A DNA stretch of 37,034 nt from Actinomycetes bacterium. GTDB lineage: Bacteria > Actinomycetota > Actinomycetes > Actinomycetales > Demequinaceae. The position numbers and the translations under genes were made by a program. The notes below the pieces were generated by a model, which saw nothing but the letters and a program-made list of their open reading frames with translations, did not search any database and was not told where the DNA came from. Shown here piece by piece: positions 1-8,329 of this stretch (its first letter is position 1; every line of letters starts with the position of its first letter). Location of the stretch: NCBI GenBank assembly GCA_023432235.1, contig JAEYUX010000184.1, positions 1 through 37,034 on the forward strand, given 5' to 3'.

Positions 1-56
1 TCGGGTCGTCGCGTGGTCATAGAGTGAAGCGCAACGACTCATTCAAAGGGGAACCC

Positions 57-641
57 ATGACCACGCAGCCCGGTTGGTACGACGACGGAAGTGGCCAGCA
101 GCGCTACTGGGACGGCAACCAGTGGACCGAACACGTCGCGGGTGCGGCGCCCGGCACGGGTGCCACGGGCCCCGGTGCCCCCAGCCCCGGTGCCCCCGGA
201 GCGATCCCAGGAGCAGGTGCACCCAAGAAGCGCCGGGTCGGAATGTGGATAGGCATCGGTATCGGCGCCTTCGTCCTGCTGTGTGGTGGTGGAATCGCCG
301 CCATTGTCGCGATCGCGGTCAACGCGACGTCGGGGCCGCGCGACACCGTCAATGCGATCTTTGACGCTATTGAGGAGGGCGACTGCCCGGCCGTCTACTC
401 TCGCCTGCACGAGGACATGACCTTCGGCGCATCCGAAGGGGAGTTCTGCGGTGAGAACGAGTTGGACCCCACCGACGTGTCCCACTCCGTCACGTCAACG
501 TCCGTGACGAACGGTGATGCGACTGTTCGGGTTAAGGCGACAATCGGCGAGGGCCTCAGCGCGATGGAAGGTGAGTGGGATTACTTCCTCGTGAAGGAGG
601 ACGGCAAGTGGCTTGTCACAAGGATCGAGCCCATCCCCTAA
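57..641 (+). CDS. DUF2510-domain single-pass membrane protein
   Basis: Predicted 194-residue protein. Residues about 5-26 (PGWYDDGSGQQRYWDG, then QWTEH) match the DUF2510 pattern, a short Trp-rich domain found at the N-terminus of many actinobacterial membrane proteins. A Gly/Pro/Ala-rich linker follows (about 28-56), then a basic KKRR stop-transfer patch, one hydrophobic helix (about 62-86), and an outer domain of about 105 residues resembling DUF4878/lumazine-binding-like folds, with two cysteines (CPAVY, FCGEN) that could form a disulphide. The ATG at 57 is chosen over an in-frame ATG at 24 because AAAGGGG lies 7 bases before it and DUF2510 domains normally start within a few residues of the N-terminus. 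The function is unknown. It is separated from amtB by 153 bp and is probably transcribed independently. Confidence 0.8.
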   Translation: MTTQPGWYDDGSGQQRYWDGNQWTEHVAGAAPGTGATGPGAPSPGAPGAIPGAGAPKKRRVGMWIGIGIGAFVLLCGGGIAAIVAIAVNATSGPRDTVNAIFDAIEEGDCPAVYSRLHEDMTFGASEGEFCGENELDPTDVSHSVTSTSVTNGDATVRVKATIGEGLSAMEGEWDYFLVKEDGKWLVTRIEPIP

Positions 642-697
642 GTCGGAAGCGCCGTCCGCCGCCTGCGCAACACGACTTTTACGTAGGAGCCGATTTA

Positions 698-735
698 GTA
701 ACCGCCTCGAAACACGCGGGCCGTTCAGGAGAAAC
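698..735 (+). promoter_or_regulatory. Candidate GlnR box upstream of amtB
   Basis: Four 5-mers sit at 11-bp steps: GTAAC (698-702), GAAAC (709-713), GCCGT (720-724, degenerate) and GAAAC (731-735), each separated by exactly 6 bases. This matches the actinobacterial GlnR consensus gTnAC-n6-GaAAc repeated with 6-base gaps, known upstream of amtB and glnA genes in Streptomyces. Three of four half-sites are good matches. The box ends 59 bp before the amtB start, compatible with activation under nitrogen limitation. The spacing and motif are seen; binding is inferred. Confidence 0.7.
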
Positions 736-776
736 GGCTCTGCGGAAGTGTGACTCTCGACTAGCCGCGGGGCTAG
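720..776 (+). promoter_or_regulatory. amtB leader/promoter region with two inverted repeats
   Basis: GCCGTT (720-725) can pair with AACGGC (733-738), overlapping the distal GlnR half-sites. CTAGCC (761-766) can pair with GGCTAG (771-776) around a GCGG loop, directly before the AAAAGGAG ribosome-binding site at 779-786. There is no U-tract, so these are not typical terminators. The second could be an operator or could affect translation of amtB. Confidence 0.35.
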
Positions 777-794
777 CGAAAAGGAGTTAACACT

Positions 795-2051
795 ATGGAA
801 GAGGCAATGGCTTATGCCGACAGTGTGGGCGCCACCGCGTGGCTGCTCGTGTCGGCATCGCTGGTGCTGCTGATGACGCCAGCCTTGGCGTTCTTCTACG
901 GCGGCATGTCGCGAAGCAAGTCCGTCCTGAACATGATGATGATGAGCTTCGGCGCGATGGCAGTCGTCGCCGTCGCATGGATCGTGGTGGGCAACTCGCT
1001 GTCGGGGGGCGACAGCGTCGCTGGCGGCCTGTTCGGGGACCCGACGTCTGACTGGTTCCTCAGCTCGACGTTCGCTTCGGGGGACGCGGAAACGATCATC
1101 GCAGGTGGCTTTGGTGCCACCTTCGCCATCATCACCGTCGCGCTCATCTCGGGTTCGATCGCTGACCGCACCAAGTTCAGCGCATGGCTCGTGTTCGCAT
1201 TCGTGTGGGCAATCGTTGTGTACGCACCCGTTTCGCACTGGGTATGGGCGGGCGGCATTCTGTCCGACGCTGGGCCGATCTTCTCCGAAGACTGGTTCCC
1301 GCAGGACTTCGCTGGTGGCACCGTGGTTCACATCAACGCTGGTGTCGCGGGTCTCGTGCTTGCTCTCCTCATCGGTGTCCGTAAGGGCTTCGGCAAGGAG
1401 CCCTTCAAGCCCCACAACCTGCCGTTCGTTATGTTGGGTGCGGCGCTCCTGTGGTTTGGCTGGTTCGGCTTCAACGCCGGTTCGGCCTTTGCCGCTGATG
1501 CGTCGGCGACAGCCGCCTGGGTCAACACGACCGCTGCTACCGCCGCTGCCATCCTCGGCTGGCTGCTCGTTGAGAAGATCCGTGACGGCAAGGCGACGTC
1601 GCTTGGCGCCGCTTCCGGCGTCGTCGCAGGTCTTGTTGCCATCACGCCCGCCGCTGTCGCGGTGGACCCGTGGGGTGCGCTGCTCATTGGTGTTGGCGCC
1701 GGTATCTTGTCGGCTCTCGCTGTTGGCCTCAAGTACAAGTTCGGCTACGACGACTCGCTCGACGTGGTTGGCGTCCACTTGGTCGCAGGCCTCTGGGGCA
1801 CGCTCGCAATCGGACTCTTCGGCACCACCACGTTTGGTGCGTGGGAAGGTCTGTTCTTGGGCGGCGGTCTTGCCGGCCTTGGTGCCCAGGCGGTTGCTGC
1901 TCTTGTCAGCATCGTCTACTGCGCCATCGCGACTCTCATCATTGGCCTCGTCATCAAGGCGACGATCGGCCTGCGCGTGAGCGAGGATGTTGAGGTTGCT
2001 GGAATTGACCTCGCCGAGCACGGCGAGACTGCCTACGAGGAGGCCCTGTAA
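795..2051 (+). CDS. amtB: Ammonium transporter AmtB
   Basis: 418 residues, normal for bacterial Amt proteins, with about 11 hydrophobic helices. Family marks: PALAFFYGGMSR in the first helix, the GSIADR and SHWVW segments, and the twin pore histidines at His179 (VVHINAG) and His328 (GVHLVAG), which conduct ammonium/ammonia across the inner membrane. The start ATG has a strong AAAAGGAG ribosome-binding site 8 bases upstream. The stop is followed after 2 bases by glnK, the conserved amtB-glnK pairing in which the PII protein docks on the cytoplasmic face and blocks the pore. The upstream GlnR-type box suggests induction under nitrogen limitation. Confidence 0.97.
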   Translation: MEEAMAYADSVGATAWLLVSASLVLLMTPALAFFYGGMSRSKSVLNMMMMSFGAMAVVAVAWIVVGNSLSGGDSVAGGLFGDPTSDWFLSSTFASGDAETIIAGGFGATFAIITVALISGSIADRTKFSAWLVFAFVWAIVVYAPVSHWVWAGGILSDAGPIFSEDWFPQDFAGGTVVHINAGVAGLVLALLIGVRKGFGKEPFKPHNLPFVMLGAALLWFGWFGFNAGSAFAADASATAAWVNTTAATAAAILGWLLVEKIRDGKATSLGAASGVVAGLVAITPAAVAVDPWGALLIGVGAGILSALAVGLKYKFGYDDSLDVVGVHLVAGLWGTLAIGLFGTTTFGAWEGLFLGGGLAGLGAQAVAALVSIVYCAIATLIIGLVIKATIGLRVSEDVEVAGIDLAEHGETAYEEAL

Positions 2052-2053
2052 CC

Positions 2054-2392
2054 ATGAAGCTCGTTACCGCAATCATCCAGCCACACCGCATCGATGAGGT
2101 CCGTGCCGCAGTTGAGGCCGTTGGCGTCAAGGGTGTCACCATCTCGGAGGCTGCCGGTTACGGCCGCCAGAAGGGTCACACCGAGGTTTACCGCGGTGCT
2201 GAGTACACCGTGGACCTCGTTCCCAAGACCCGTGTCGAGATCCTCGTCGAGGACGCCGACGCTGTCGCTGTGACCGACGCAATCGTGTCGGCTGCACAGA
2301 CCGGCAAGATCGGTGATGGCAAGGTCTGGGTTGTCCCTGTCGAGGACGTCGCCCGCGTTCGCACTGGCGAGCGTGGCTCGGACGCCCTCTAA
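2054..2392 (+). CDS. glnK: Nitrogen regulatory protein P-II (GlnK)
   Basis: 112 residues, the standard PII length. The T-loop is intact: GYGRQKGHTEVYRG with Tyr51 in the following EYTV, the residue modified by GlnD (adenylylated in Streptomyces and Corynebacterium, uridylylated in proteobacteria). The B-loop TGKIGDGKVWV and the C-terminal RVRTGE are also present. The protein binds ATP/ADP and 2-oxoglutarate as a trimer and regulates AmtB. It lies 2 bases after amtB and 13 before glnD, so transporter, sensor and modifying enzyme appear to form one operon. Confidence 0.97.
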   Translation: MKLVTAIIQPHRIDEVRAAVEAVGVKGVTISEAAGYGRQKGHTEVYRGAEYTVDLVPKTRVEILVEDADAVAVTDAIVSAAQTGKIGDGKVWVVPVEDVARVRTGERGSDAL

Positions 2393-2405
2393 CAACGGCG
2401 CTGCC

Positions 2406-4181
2406 ATGAGCCGTCCGGACCCGGTCCGTCCCGGCTCACCTGCTGAGGTCCCGCATCCCCTCGGGGTGCGGGACCTCAAGCGTGAGCGGGTCGAACTTGC
2501 TCGATCATTGCGCACCGCACCCGGCCAGGAACGCCGGACCGCGCTCGCAGAACTTGTGTTCGCGCGTCTTGCCGAGCACTTTGTCAACGTGGTGGGAGCG
2601 GGTCAAGGTCTCACGCTTGCCGCCGTCGGAAGTGTGGGTCGCGGTGACGCGGGCCCGCATTCTGATCTTGACCTCGTTCTTCTTCATGATGGTTCGAAGG
2701 AAGGCAAGGAGAGAGCCGCAGACGCAGCGCGAGCGCTGTGGTACCCGATGTGGGATGCAGGTCTCCAGCTTGACCACGCGACCCGGTCCCTCACTGAATG
2801 CCGTCAGGTCGCGTCAAAGGACCTTGCTGCGGCTGCCGGTTTGCTCGATGTGCGTCATGTCGCGGGAGACGAATCGCTCGCACACCACGCACGCTCTCTC
2901 ATCCTCGCGGACTGGCGTGCGGCCGCGCGCACTCGACTACCCGAGCTGCTCGCCGCATCGCGGGCGCGCGCCGAGCGTCACGGTGAGCTTGCGTACCTCA
3001 TTGAGCCGCACCTCAAGGAGTCTCGCGGGGGACTGCGCGACTATGTGAGCCTCACGGCGCTGTCTGCCACCTGGCTCACCGACCGTCCGCATGGTCGCGT
3101 GGACGAGGCAGGGCAGTTTCTGCTCGATGTCCGCGACGCTCTCCACATTGTCGCGGACAAGGCGGTCCATGTCCTTGGCCGCCACCTCGCCGCCGACGTT
3201 GCGGCCTGGCTGGACATCGACGATGTCGACGAGCTCTTCGCGCGAATTGCGGCTGCCGGCCGCGTTGTCGCCTACGCCGTCGATACGACAGAACGTGGCG
3301 CGCGCCGAGCGCTCGAGAAGTCCGGCGTCGGCTCCCGCGCTTTCTTAGCCAAGCGTCGGCGTACTGCTCCTCGCCACGTGCCCGTCACTCAAGGGCTCAT
3401 CGACGTCGACGGAGAACTGGCACTTGCTCCCGGTTACGACGCCGAGGCCGACGCTCTCCTGCCTTTGCGCGCGGCTGCGGCTGCTGCTGCGACGGGTCTC
3501 GCTTTCACGCCGAGCCTGCTGGAGACCCTGGGCCGCTGCCCCGACCTCCCGCGGCCGTGGCAGGCGGAAGCGCGCGAACACTTTGTCGACCTCCTGTCGA
3601 GCCCCGGCCACCTGGTCTCCGTGTGGGAGGCGCTCGATGTCGCTGGACAGATCGTGCGGTGGATACCGGGCTGGGCGCCGGTGCGGAACCGTCCGCAGCG
3701 CAACCCCTTCCACGTCTTTACGGTGGACCGCCACCAAGTGGAGACGGTCGTCCTCGCCAACCGTGTGCGGCGGGTCGCACCTCAGCCCGAACTATTGCTC
3801 TTTTCGGCTTTGTTCCACGACATCGGCAAACAGGCGGGAATGAGCGATCACTCAATCGATGGTGCGGCCCTTATTCCGGGCATTGGCGCACAACTTGGCC
3901 TCGAGAAGGCGATGATCGATGACATCACGGTGCTTGTGCGCGAGCACCTCACCCTCGCCGACTTTGCGACAAGTCGGGACCCGGAGGACCCGGAGGTGGC
4001 CGCGGAACTCATCGGCCGACTCGGCGGGCGCGCGGATCTGTTTGAGACGTTGCGCCTCCTCACCGAAGCGGACGCGCGAGCCGCGAGCCCCAAGGCGTGG
4101 ACGGCCTGGCGTGAGCAGCTCGTCGAGACAATGTCGGAGACGGTGCGGTCCGCGCTGCGTGCAGCGCCCCAGGTAGGCTAG
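2406..4181 (+). CDS. glnD: GlnD, PII nucleotidylyltransferase, short form without ACT domains
   Basis: 591 residues. The nucleotidyltransferase core is present (AVGSVGRGDAGPHSDLDLVLL, about 75-100), then the GlnD-specific HLKESRGGLRDY, a central helical part, and an HD hydrolase domain (FHVFTVDRHQ, FHDIGKQ, DHSIDGAAL, VREHLTL). It should modify and demodify GlnK. Most GlnD proteins continue for about 150-250 residues with two ACT glutamine-sensing domains; this one stops about 60 residues after the HD core and ffh begins 29 bases later, so the ACT pair is absent. I see no frameshift remnant. The ATG at 2406 has no good ribosome-binding site; an in-frame GTG at 2466 inside a hairpin is an alternative start. 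Confidence 0.93.
   Translation: MSRPDPVRPGSPAEVPHPLGVRDLKRERVELARSLRTAPGQERRTALAELVFARLAEHFVNVVGAGQGLTLAAVGSVGRGDAGPHSDLDLVLLHDGSKEGKERAADAARALWYPMWDAGLQLDHATRSLTECRQVASKDLAAAAGLLDVRHVAGDESLAHHARSLILADWRAAARTRLPELLAASRARAERHGELAYLIEPHLKESRGGLRDYVSLTALSATWLTDRPHGRVDEAGQFLLDVRDALHIVADKAVHVLGRHLAADVAAWLDIDDVDELFARIAAAGRVVAYAVDTTERGARRALEKSGVGSRAFLAKRRRTAPRHVPVTQGLIDVDGELALAPGYDAEADALLPLRAAAAAAATGLAFTPSLLETLGRCPDLPRPWQAEAREHFVDLLSSPGHLVSVWEALDVAGQIVRWIPGWAPVRNRPQRNPFHVFTVDRHQVETVVLANRVRRVAPQPELLLFSALFHDIGKQAGMSDHSIDGAALIPGIGAQLGLEKAMIDDITVLVREHLTLADFATSRDPEDPEVAAELIGRLGGRADLFETLRLLTEADARAASPKAWTAWREQLVETMSETVRSALRAAPQVG
2445..2477 (+). repeat. Strong hairpin near the 5' end of glnD
   Basis: GAGGTCCCGCA (2445-2455) pairs perfectly with TGCGGGACCTC (2467-2477). 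Inside, CCCC (2457-2460) can pair with GGGG (2463-2466), leaving a 2-base loop and one bulged T at 2456. It has no U-tract. It lies about 40 bases into glnD and could lower glnD expression relative to amtB-glnK or stabilise the upstream mRNA. Confidence 0.6.
4174..4179 (+). promoter_or_regulatory. Candidate -10 element for ffh
   Basis: TAGGCT overlaps the last codons of glnD, 31 bases before the ffh start. The same hexamer recurs before rimM and the VanY-like gene. No clear -35 was seen. Confidence 0.3.
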
Positions 4182-4210
4182 ACGGCACCGCTCACACCGA
4201 AGGGAGAGCC

Positions 4211-5800
4211 GTGTTCGCGAGCCTGTCCGACCGCCTCACCGCCACGTTCAAGACCCTGCGGGGCAAGGGCCGCCTCACTGAGGCCGACATTGACGCCACC
4301 GTGCGCGACATTCGTCGTGCGCTCTTGGACGCAGACGTCGCCTTGCCAGTGGTGACGACCTTTACGGACCGGATCCGCGAACGTGCGCTCGGGGCTGACG
4401 TCTCACAGGCGCTCAACCCCGGCCAGCAGGTCGTCAAGATCGTCAACGAGGAACTGATTCAGATCCTCGGTGGTGAGTCTCGCGCCCTCCGGACCGCGAA
4501 GACCGGCCCCACGGTCATCATGCTTGCGGGTCTTCAAGGAGCCGGTAAGACGACGTTTGCGGGCAAGCTCGCCCACCTGCTGAAGAGCGAGGGTCATACG
4601 CCGTTGCTCGTCGCTGCCGACCTGCAGCGGCCCAACGCGGTCACTCAGCTTGAGGTCGTCGGCGAGCGTGCGGGCGTGCCGGTCTTCGCCCCCGAACGCG
4701 GTGTGACGCGCGAAGATGAGAAGGTCAAGGGCAACCCGGTCAAGGTGGCGAAGAACGCCATCAAAGAGGCCGAAAAGCGCCAGCACTCGGTTGTCATCGT
4801 TGACACGGCGGGCCGCCTCGGTGTCGATGAAGAACTGATGCGCCAGGCCGGTGACATTCGCAAGGCGATTGATCCGGACGAAGTCCTTTTTGTCATCGAC
4901 GCGATGATTGGTCAGGACGCTGTTGCCACCGCCCACGCTTTCCAGGCGGGCGTGGCGATGACTGGTGTCGTTCTCACCAAGCTTGATGGTGACGCCCGTG
5001 GTGGTGCCGCGCTGTCAGTGCGCGAAGTGACGGGTGTGCCGATCCTCTTCGCCTCGACGGGCGAAAAGATCGACGAGATCGAGGTGTTCCACCCCGAGCG
5101 CATGGCTGGGCGCATCCTCGATATGGGCGACATCCTCACGCTCATCGAGCAGGCGGAACGCACCTTTGACCAGGCAGAAGCCGCTCGCATGGCCGAGAAG
5201 ATGTCGAAGGGTGAGGACTTCACCCTCACCGACTTCCTCAGCCAAATGCAGCAGCTGAAGAACATGGGCTCGATGAAGAAGATGCTCACGATGCTTCCCG
5301 GTATGGGTCAGGTGCGTGATCAGATCGACAACCTCGACGAGCGTGAGTTGGCGCGGACCGAGGCGATCATCCAGTCGATGACTCCTTTTGAGCGCGATAA
5401 CCCGAAGGCGCTCAACGGCTCGCGCCGTTCCCGCATCGCGGCCGGTTCCGGAACATCCGTCGCCCAGGTGAACTCCTTGGTGAAGCGCTTTGAGGATGCT
5501 CAGCGCATGATGAAGGCGATGGCCGGAGGCGGCGGTTTGCCCGGGATGGGCGGCATGCCGATGATGGGCCCGGGTGGGCTTCCCGGCGGCAAGAAGTCAA
5601 AGGGCAAGCAGGCGCCGCAGCGCAAGGTGAAGGGTAAGTCCGGCAACCCCGCCAAGCGCGCTCAGCAAGAGCGTGCGCTCCAGCAACGCGGTAGCGAAAC
5701 CTCTGCCCCAGGAAGCGCATTCGGCATCGGCGCACCGCCCGCGCAACCCGAGTTTGACCCCCGTGATCTGCCAAGCCTTGGCAAGTACTTGCAGGGATGA
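4211..5800 (+). CDS. ffh: Signal recognition particle protein Ffh
   Basis: 529 residues. N domain (about 1-90), then the SRP GTPase G domain with GLQGAGKTT (about 104-112), DLQRPNAV, DTAGRLGVDEE and TKLDGDARGGAAL, then the M domain (about 325-435) that binds 4.5S RNA and signal peptides. A Gly/Met/Pro-rich stretch and a Lys-rich C-terminal tail (about 437-500) extend it beyond the roughly 450 residues of E. coli Ffh, as is common in actinobacteria. It targets membrane proteins co-translationally to FtsY/SecYEG. The start is a GTG with AGGGAG 5 bases upstream. The stop overlaps the following amidohydrolase start (ATGA). Confidence 0.97.
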   Translation: MFASLSDRLTATFKTLRGKGRLTEADIDATVRDIRRALLDADVALPVVTTFTDRIRERALGADVSQALNPGQQVVKIVNEELIQILGGESRALRTAKTGPTVIMLAGLQGAGKTTFAGKLAHLLKSEGHTPLLVAADLQRPNAVTQLEVVGERAGVPVFAPERGVTREDEKVKGNPVKVAKNAIKEAEKRQHSVVIVDTAGRLGVDEELMRQAGDIRKAIDPDEVLFVIDAMIGQDAVATAHAFQAGVAMTGVVLTKLDGDARGGAALSVREVTGVPILFASTGEKIDEIEVFHPERMAGRILDMGDILTLIEQAERTFDQAEAARMAEKMSKGEDFTLTDFLSQMQQLKNMGSMKKMLTMLPGMGQVRDQIDNLDERELARTEAIIQSMTPFERDNPKALNGSRRSRIAAGSGTSVAQVNSLVKRFEDAQRMMKAMAGGGGLPGMGGMPMMGPGGLPGGKKSKGKQAPQRKVKGKSGNPAKRAQQERALQQRGSETSAPGSAFGIGAPPAQPEFDPRDLPSLGKYLQG

Positions 5801-6882
5801 CCGCCTACGAACTAGCCGGTCCCGTCCTCGCCGATGACGGCGTCGAGCACGCACGCGCATGGGTGCTTGGTGGGCGCATCACGTATGAGTGCCCGCGCCA
5901 CACCGACATCGAGACGATCTCAGGCTGGACGGTGCCCGGCTTTGTCGACATGCATTGTCATCTCGCGGTGGGTCCGTCAGGTCCCGTGGACGGCGACCTC
6001 ATTACGAAGCACGCGCTCATCGAGCGCGATGCTGGGACCTTGCTCGTGCGCGACACGGGCTCCACGGTGGCGCTCGACGTTCTCGATGGTCGAGACGACG
6101 TCCCTCGCGTCATCCGCTCGGGCCGGTTCATCGCGCGGCCCAAGCGCTACCTCAAGGGCTACGCCGTTGAAGTTGACGCCGACGATCTCCCGGCCGAGGC
6201 CGCACGGCAAGCCACAGCGTCGGCCGGGTGGGTGAAGATCATCGCGGACTGGATCGACCGTGACTTGGGGGACGCCGCCGATCTCACGCCGCTGTTCACA
6301 CGCGAGCAACTTGAGGGTGCGGCGAGTGAGGCGCATGCAGCGGGCGCGCGTGTCACCGCGCACACGTTCGCGACGGAGTCCCTCGATGATCTGCTCGACG
6401 CGGGTTTCGATTGCATCGAGCACGGCACGGGCATGACCGCGGTACACATGGAGCGCGCCGCTGCGGCAGGCGTGCCAGTGGTGCCGACGCTCATGCAAGT
6501 AGCGAGCTTCGCAGGTTTCGCGGCGCAGGCAGGGGAGCGATTCCCGCGCTTCGCTGAGCGGATGCAACGGATGTACGAGCGCCGCTACACCCATGTTGGC
6601 GAGATGCACGACGCTGGGGTGACGTTGCTTGTTGGTACCGACGCTGGCACGTCGATTGCCCACGGTGACCTTGCGAGGGAGGCTACCGAGATGGCGCGCT
6701 GTATGCCCGCGGCAGATGTTGTCGCGGCGGCGACGTGGAGGGCTCGACACTTCCTCGGGGCACCGGTGCTTGCCGAGGGCGACCCCGCCGATGTTGTTGT
6801 GCTGGCAGCTGATCCGCGCGAGCACATTGAGGTGCTCGCCGCACCCGTTGCCGTGCTGCTGGGTGGGCGCCGCTTCCGATGA
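5797..6882 (+). CDS. Metal-dependent amidohydrolase family protein
   Basis: 361 residues. Features of the amidohydrolase superfamily (imidazolonepropionase-like): the metal-binding MHCHLAVG near residue 50, VKIIADW (a Lys at the usual bridging position), AHTFATES, CIEHGTGM and the terminal LLVGTDAGTS carrying the catalytic Asp, followed by a short beta-sandwich remnant (GDPADVVVLAADP). The substrate cannot be told from sequence; relatives hydrolyse cyclic amides, dipeptides or related C-N bonds. The ATG overlaps the ffh stop, indicating translational coupling, although no functional link with SRP is known to me. It has no signal peptide, so it is probably cytoplasmic. Confidence 0.85.
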   Translation: MTAYELAGPVLADDGVEHARAWVLGGRITYECPRHTDIETISGWTVPGFVDMHCHLAVGPSGPVDGDLITKHALIERDAGTLLVRDTGSTVALDVLDGRDDVPRVIRSGRFIARPKRYLKGYAVEVDADDLPAEAARQATASAGWVKIIADWIDRDLGDAADLTPLFTREQLEGAASEAHAAGARVTAHTFATESLDDLLDAGFDCIEHGTGMTAVHMERAAAAGVPVVPTLMQVASFAGFAAQAGERFPRFAERMQRMYERRYTHVGEMHDAGVTLLVGTDAGTSIAHGDLAREATEMARCMPAADVVAAATWRARHFLGAPVLAEGDPADVVVLAADPREHIEVLAAPVAVLLGGRRFR

Positions 6883-6961
6883 TCCTGGTGACAGGGAATG
6901 CGCACGCGGTTTGCGACGTTGCGCACATCGATATCGCCTCGCCCAACTCAAGGGACGCACT

Positions 6962-8329
6962 ATGACTGCCGACGCTGCGCTCCTGCGGCGTAGCCGTGCG
7001 CGGTCATGGCACCGGGACGGCATCGAGGCCGTCCCTTACATTGTCGCGTCGATCGCGATCGCACTCATGATCGCGGACGGCGGCCTGCTGACCGTCAAGC
7101 CCATCGACTATGTGTATGCCGGTGGGCGCGCCCTCGGGATCATCGCCGCTGTCTTGATGTTGAGCCAAGTCGCGCTCGCGGCTCGTATCCCGCTCATCGA
7201 GAAGGCGCTTGGGCATGATCGAGCGATAGCCGTTCATACGCGGCTCGGCAAGGCCGCGATTGTGTTGATGGCTTTTCACGCCGGCGTCATTTCGCTCATG
7301 TCGGCCTATTACGCCGATATCTCGTGGTGGGACCAGACGGTCGCGATGTTCACGAGTCAGTGGTATCTCGCGATGGCGCAAGTGGCGCTCGGGCTCTTTG
7401 CGGTTGTCTTCGCGACTGCGCTACTCGTTGTGCGACGTCGCTGGCGGTACGAGACCTGGCACGCTGTCCACCTCATCACCTATGTGGCAGTCGCCGCGGC
7501 GATCCCGCACCAGTTCCTTGAGGGCTCGACCTTTCGCGACGGCGGGCCCGTTACCGGGTTCTGGTGGCTCCTCTACCTCGGCGTTTTCGGCTCCCTCATC
7601 GCGTTCCGCGTGATCCGACCGCTGCGCCGGTGGCGTCGGCACGGCCTACGCGTTGCTGCGGTGGAATCGCACGGAGGCGCGTACACGTCCGTCCGTATCG
7701 CCGGAGATGACATCGAGCGACTGAGGGTTCAGCCGGGGCAGTTCTTTTTGTGGCGGTTCGTTGATCGCCAGCGCTGGCGATCCGCGCACCCGTTCACGGT
7801 CTCTGATGTATCTGCCGACGGCCTGCGCCTCACCGCGAAGGTCGTTGGCGATGGCTCGGGAGGCCTCGCGACGCTCGCCGTGGGCACGCGCGTGTTGGTC
7901 GAAGGGCCGTTTGGTGTCTTCACGGGCTCGTCGCGGAATTGTCACGGTGCGGTGCTCGTTGCAGCAGGCATCGGCGTCACTCCTATCCGGGCGCTCCTTG
8001 CCAACTGGACGGATGCGGACGGTCCGGTGGCGGTGATTGTCCGCGTCCGGTCACGTGAGGAGGCGCCGTTGCTTGATGAGTTGGAGACCATTGCGGCCGC
8101 GAAGGGTGTGCCGCTCACTGTGATCGAAGGCCCTCGCGGCGATGGCTGGAGTGCGGTGGGGCAGCCGCTGCGGCTCCTCGAGATTGTCCCCGACGCGGCG
8201 GATCGCGATATATACGTATGCGGACCAGCCGCGTGGGCTCAGCGTGTGATCGATGACGCGGTGTCAAGCGGGGTAGCCAAAGAGAACGTACATCGAGAGG
8301 CATTTGGATGGCATCGGGAGAGCGTGTGA
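6962..8329 (+). CDS. Ferric reductase-like transmembrane flavo-oxidoreductase
   Basis: 455 residues. The N-terminal half has about six hydrophobic helices with paired histidines (HTRLGK, AFHAGV, WHAVHLI, IPHQF), the heme-binding layout of the ferric reductase/NADPH oxidase membrane domain. The C-terminal half is an FAD/NAD(P) module: VQPGQFFLWRF, HPFTVSD (flavin binding), AAGIGVTPIRAL (pyridine nucleotide) and YVCGPAAW. It is predicted to pass electrons from cytoplasmic NAD(P)H through FAD and heme to the outside. The ATG at 6962 follows AAGGGACG. It begins a coupled four-gene set with an FMN-binding lipoprotein, a small peptide and ApbE, so covalently bound FMN outside the membrane is a likely electron acceptor. 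Confidence 0.9.
   Translation: MTADAALLRRSRARSWHRDGIEAVPYIVASIAIALMIADGGLLTVKPIDYVYAGGRALGIIAAVLMLSQVALAARIPLIEKALGHDRAIAVHTRLGKAAIVLMAFHAGVISLMSAYYADISWWDQTVAMFTSQWYLAMAQVALGLFAVVFATALLVVRRRWRYETWHAVHLITYVAVAAAIPHQFLEGSTFRDGGPVTGFWWLLYLGVFGSLIAFRVIRPLRRWRRHGLRVAAVESHGGAYTSVRIAGDDIERLRVQPGQFFLWRFVDRQRWRSAHPFTVSDVSADGLRLTAKVVGDGSGGLATLAVGTRVLVEGPFGVFTGSSRNCHGAVLVAAGIGVTPIRALLANWTDADGPVAVIVRVRSREEAPLLDELETIAAAKGVPLTVIEGPRGDGWSAVGQPLRLLEIVPDAADRDIYVCGPAAWAQRVIDDAVSSGVAKENVHREAFGWHRESV

Noticed and set aside
495..2021. 508-codon reverse-strand open frame opposite amtB
   Set aside because: Charged, low-complexity translation typical of antisense frames in high-GC genes; amtB on the other strand is certain.
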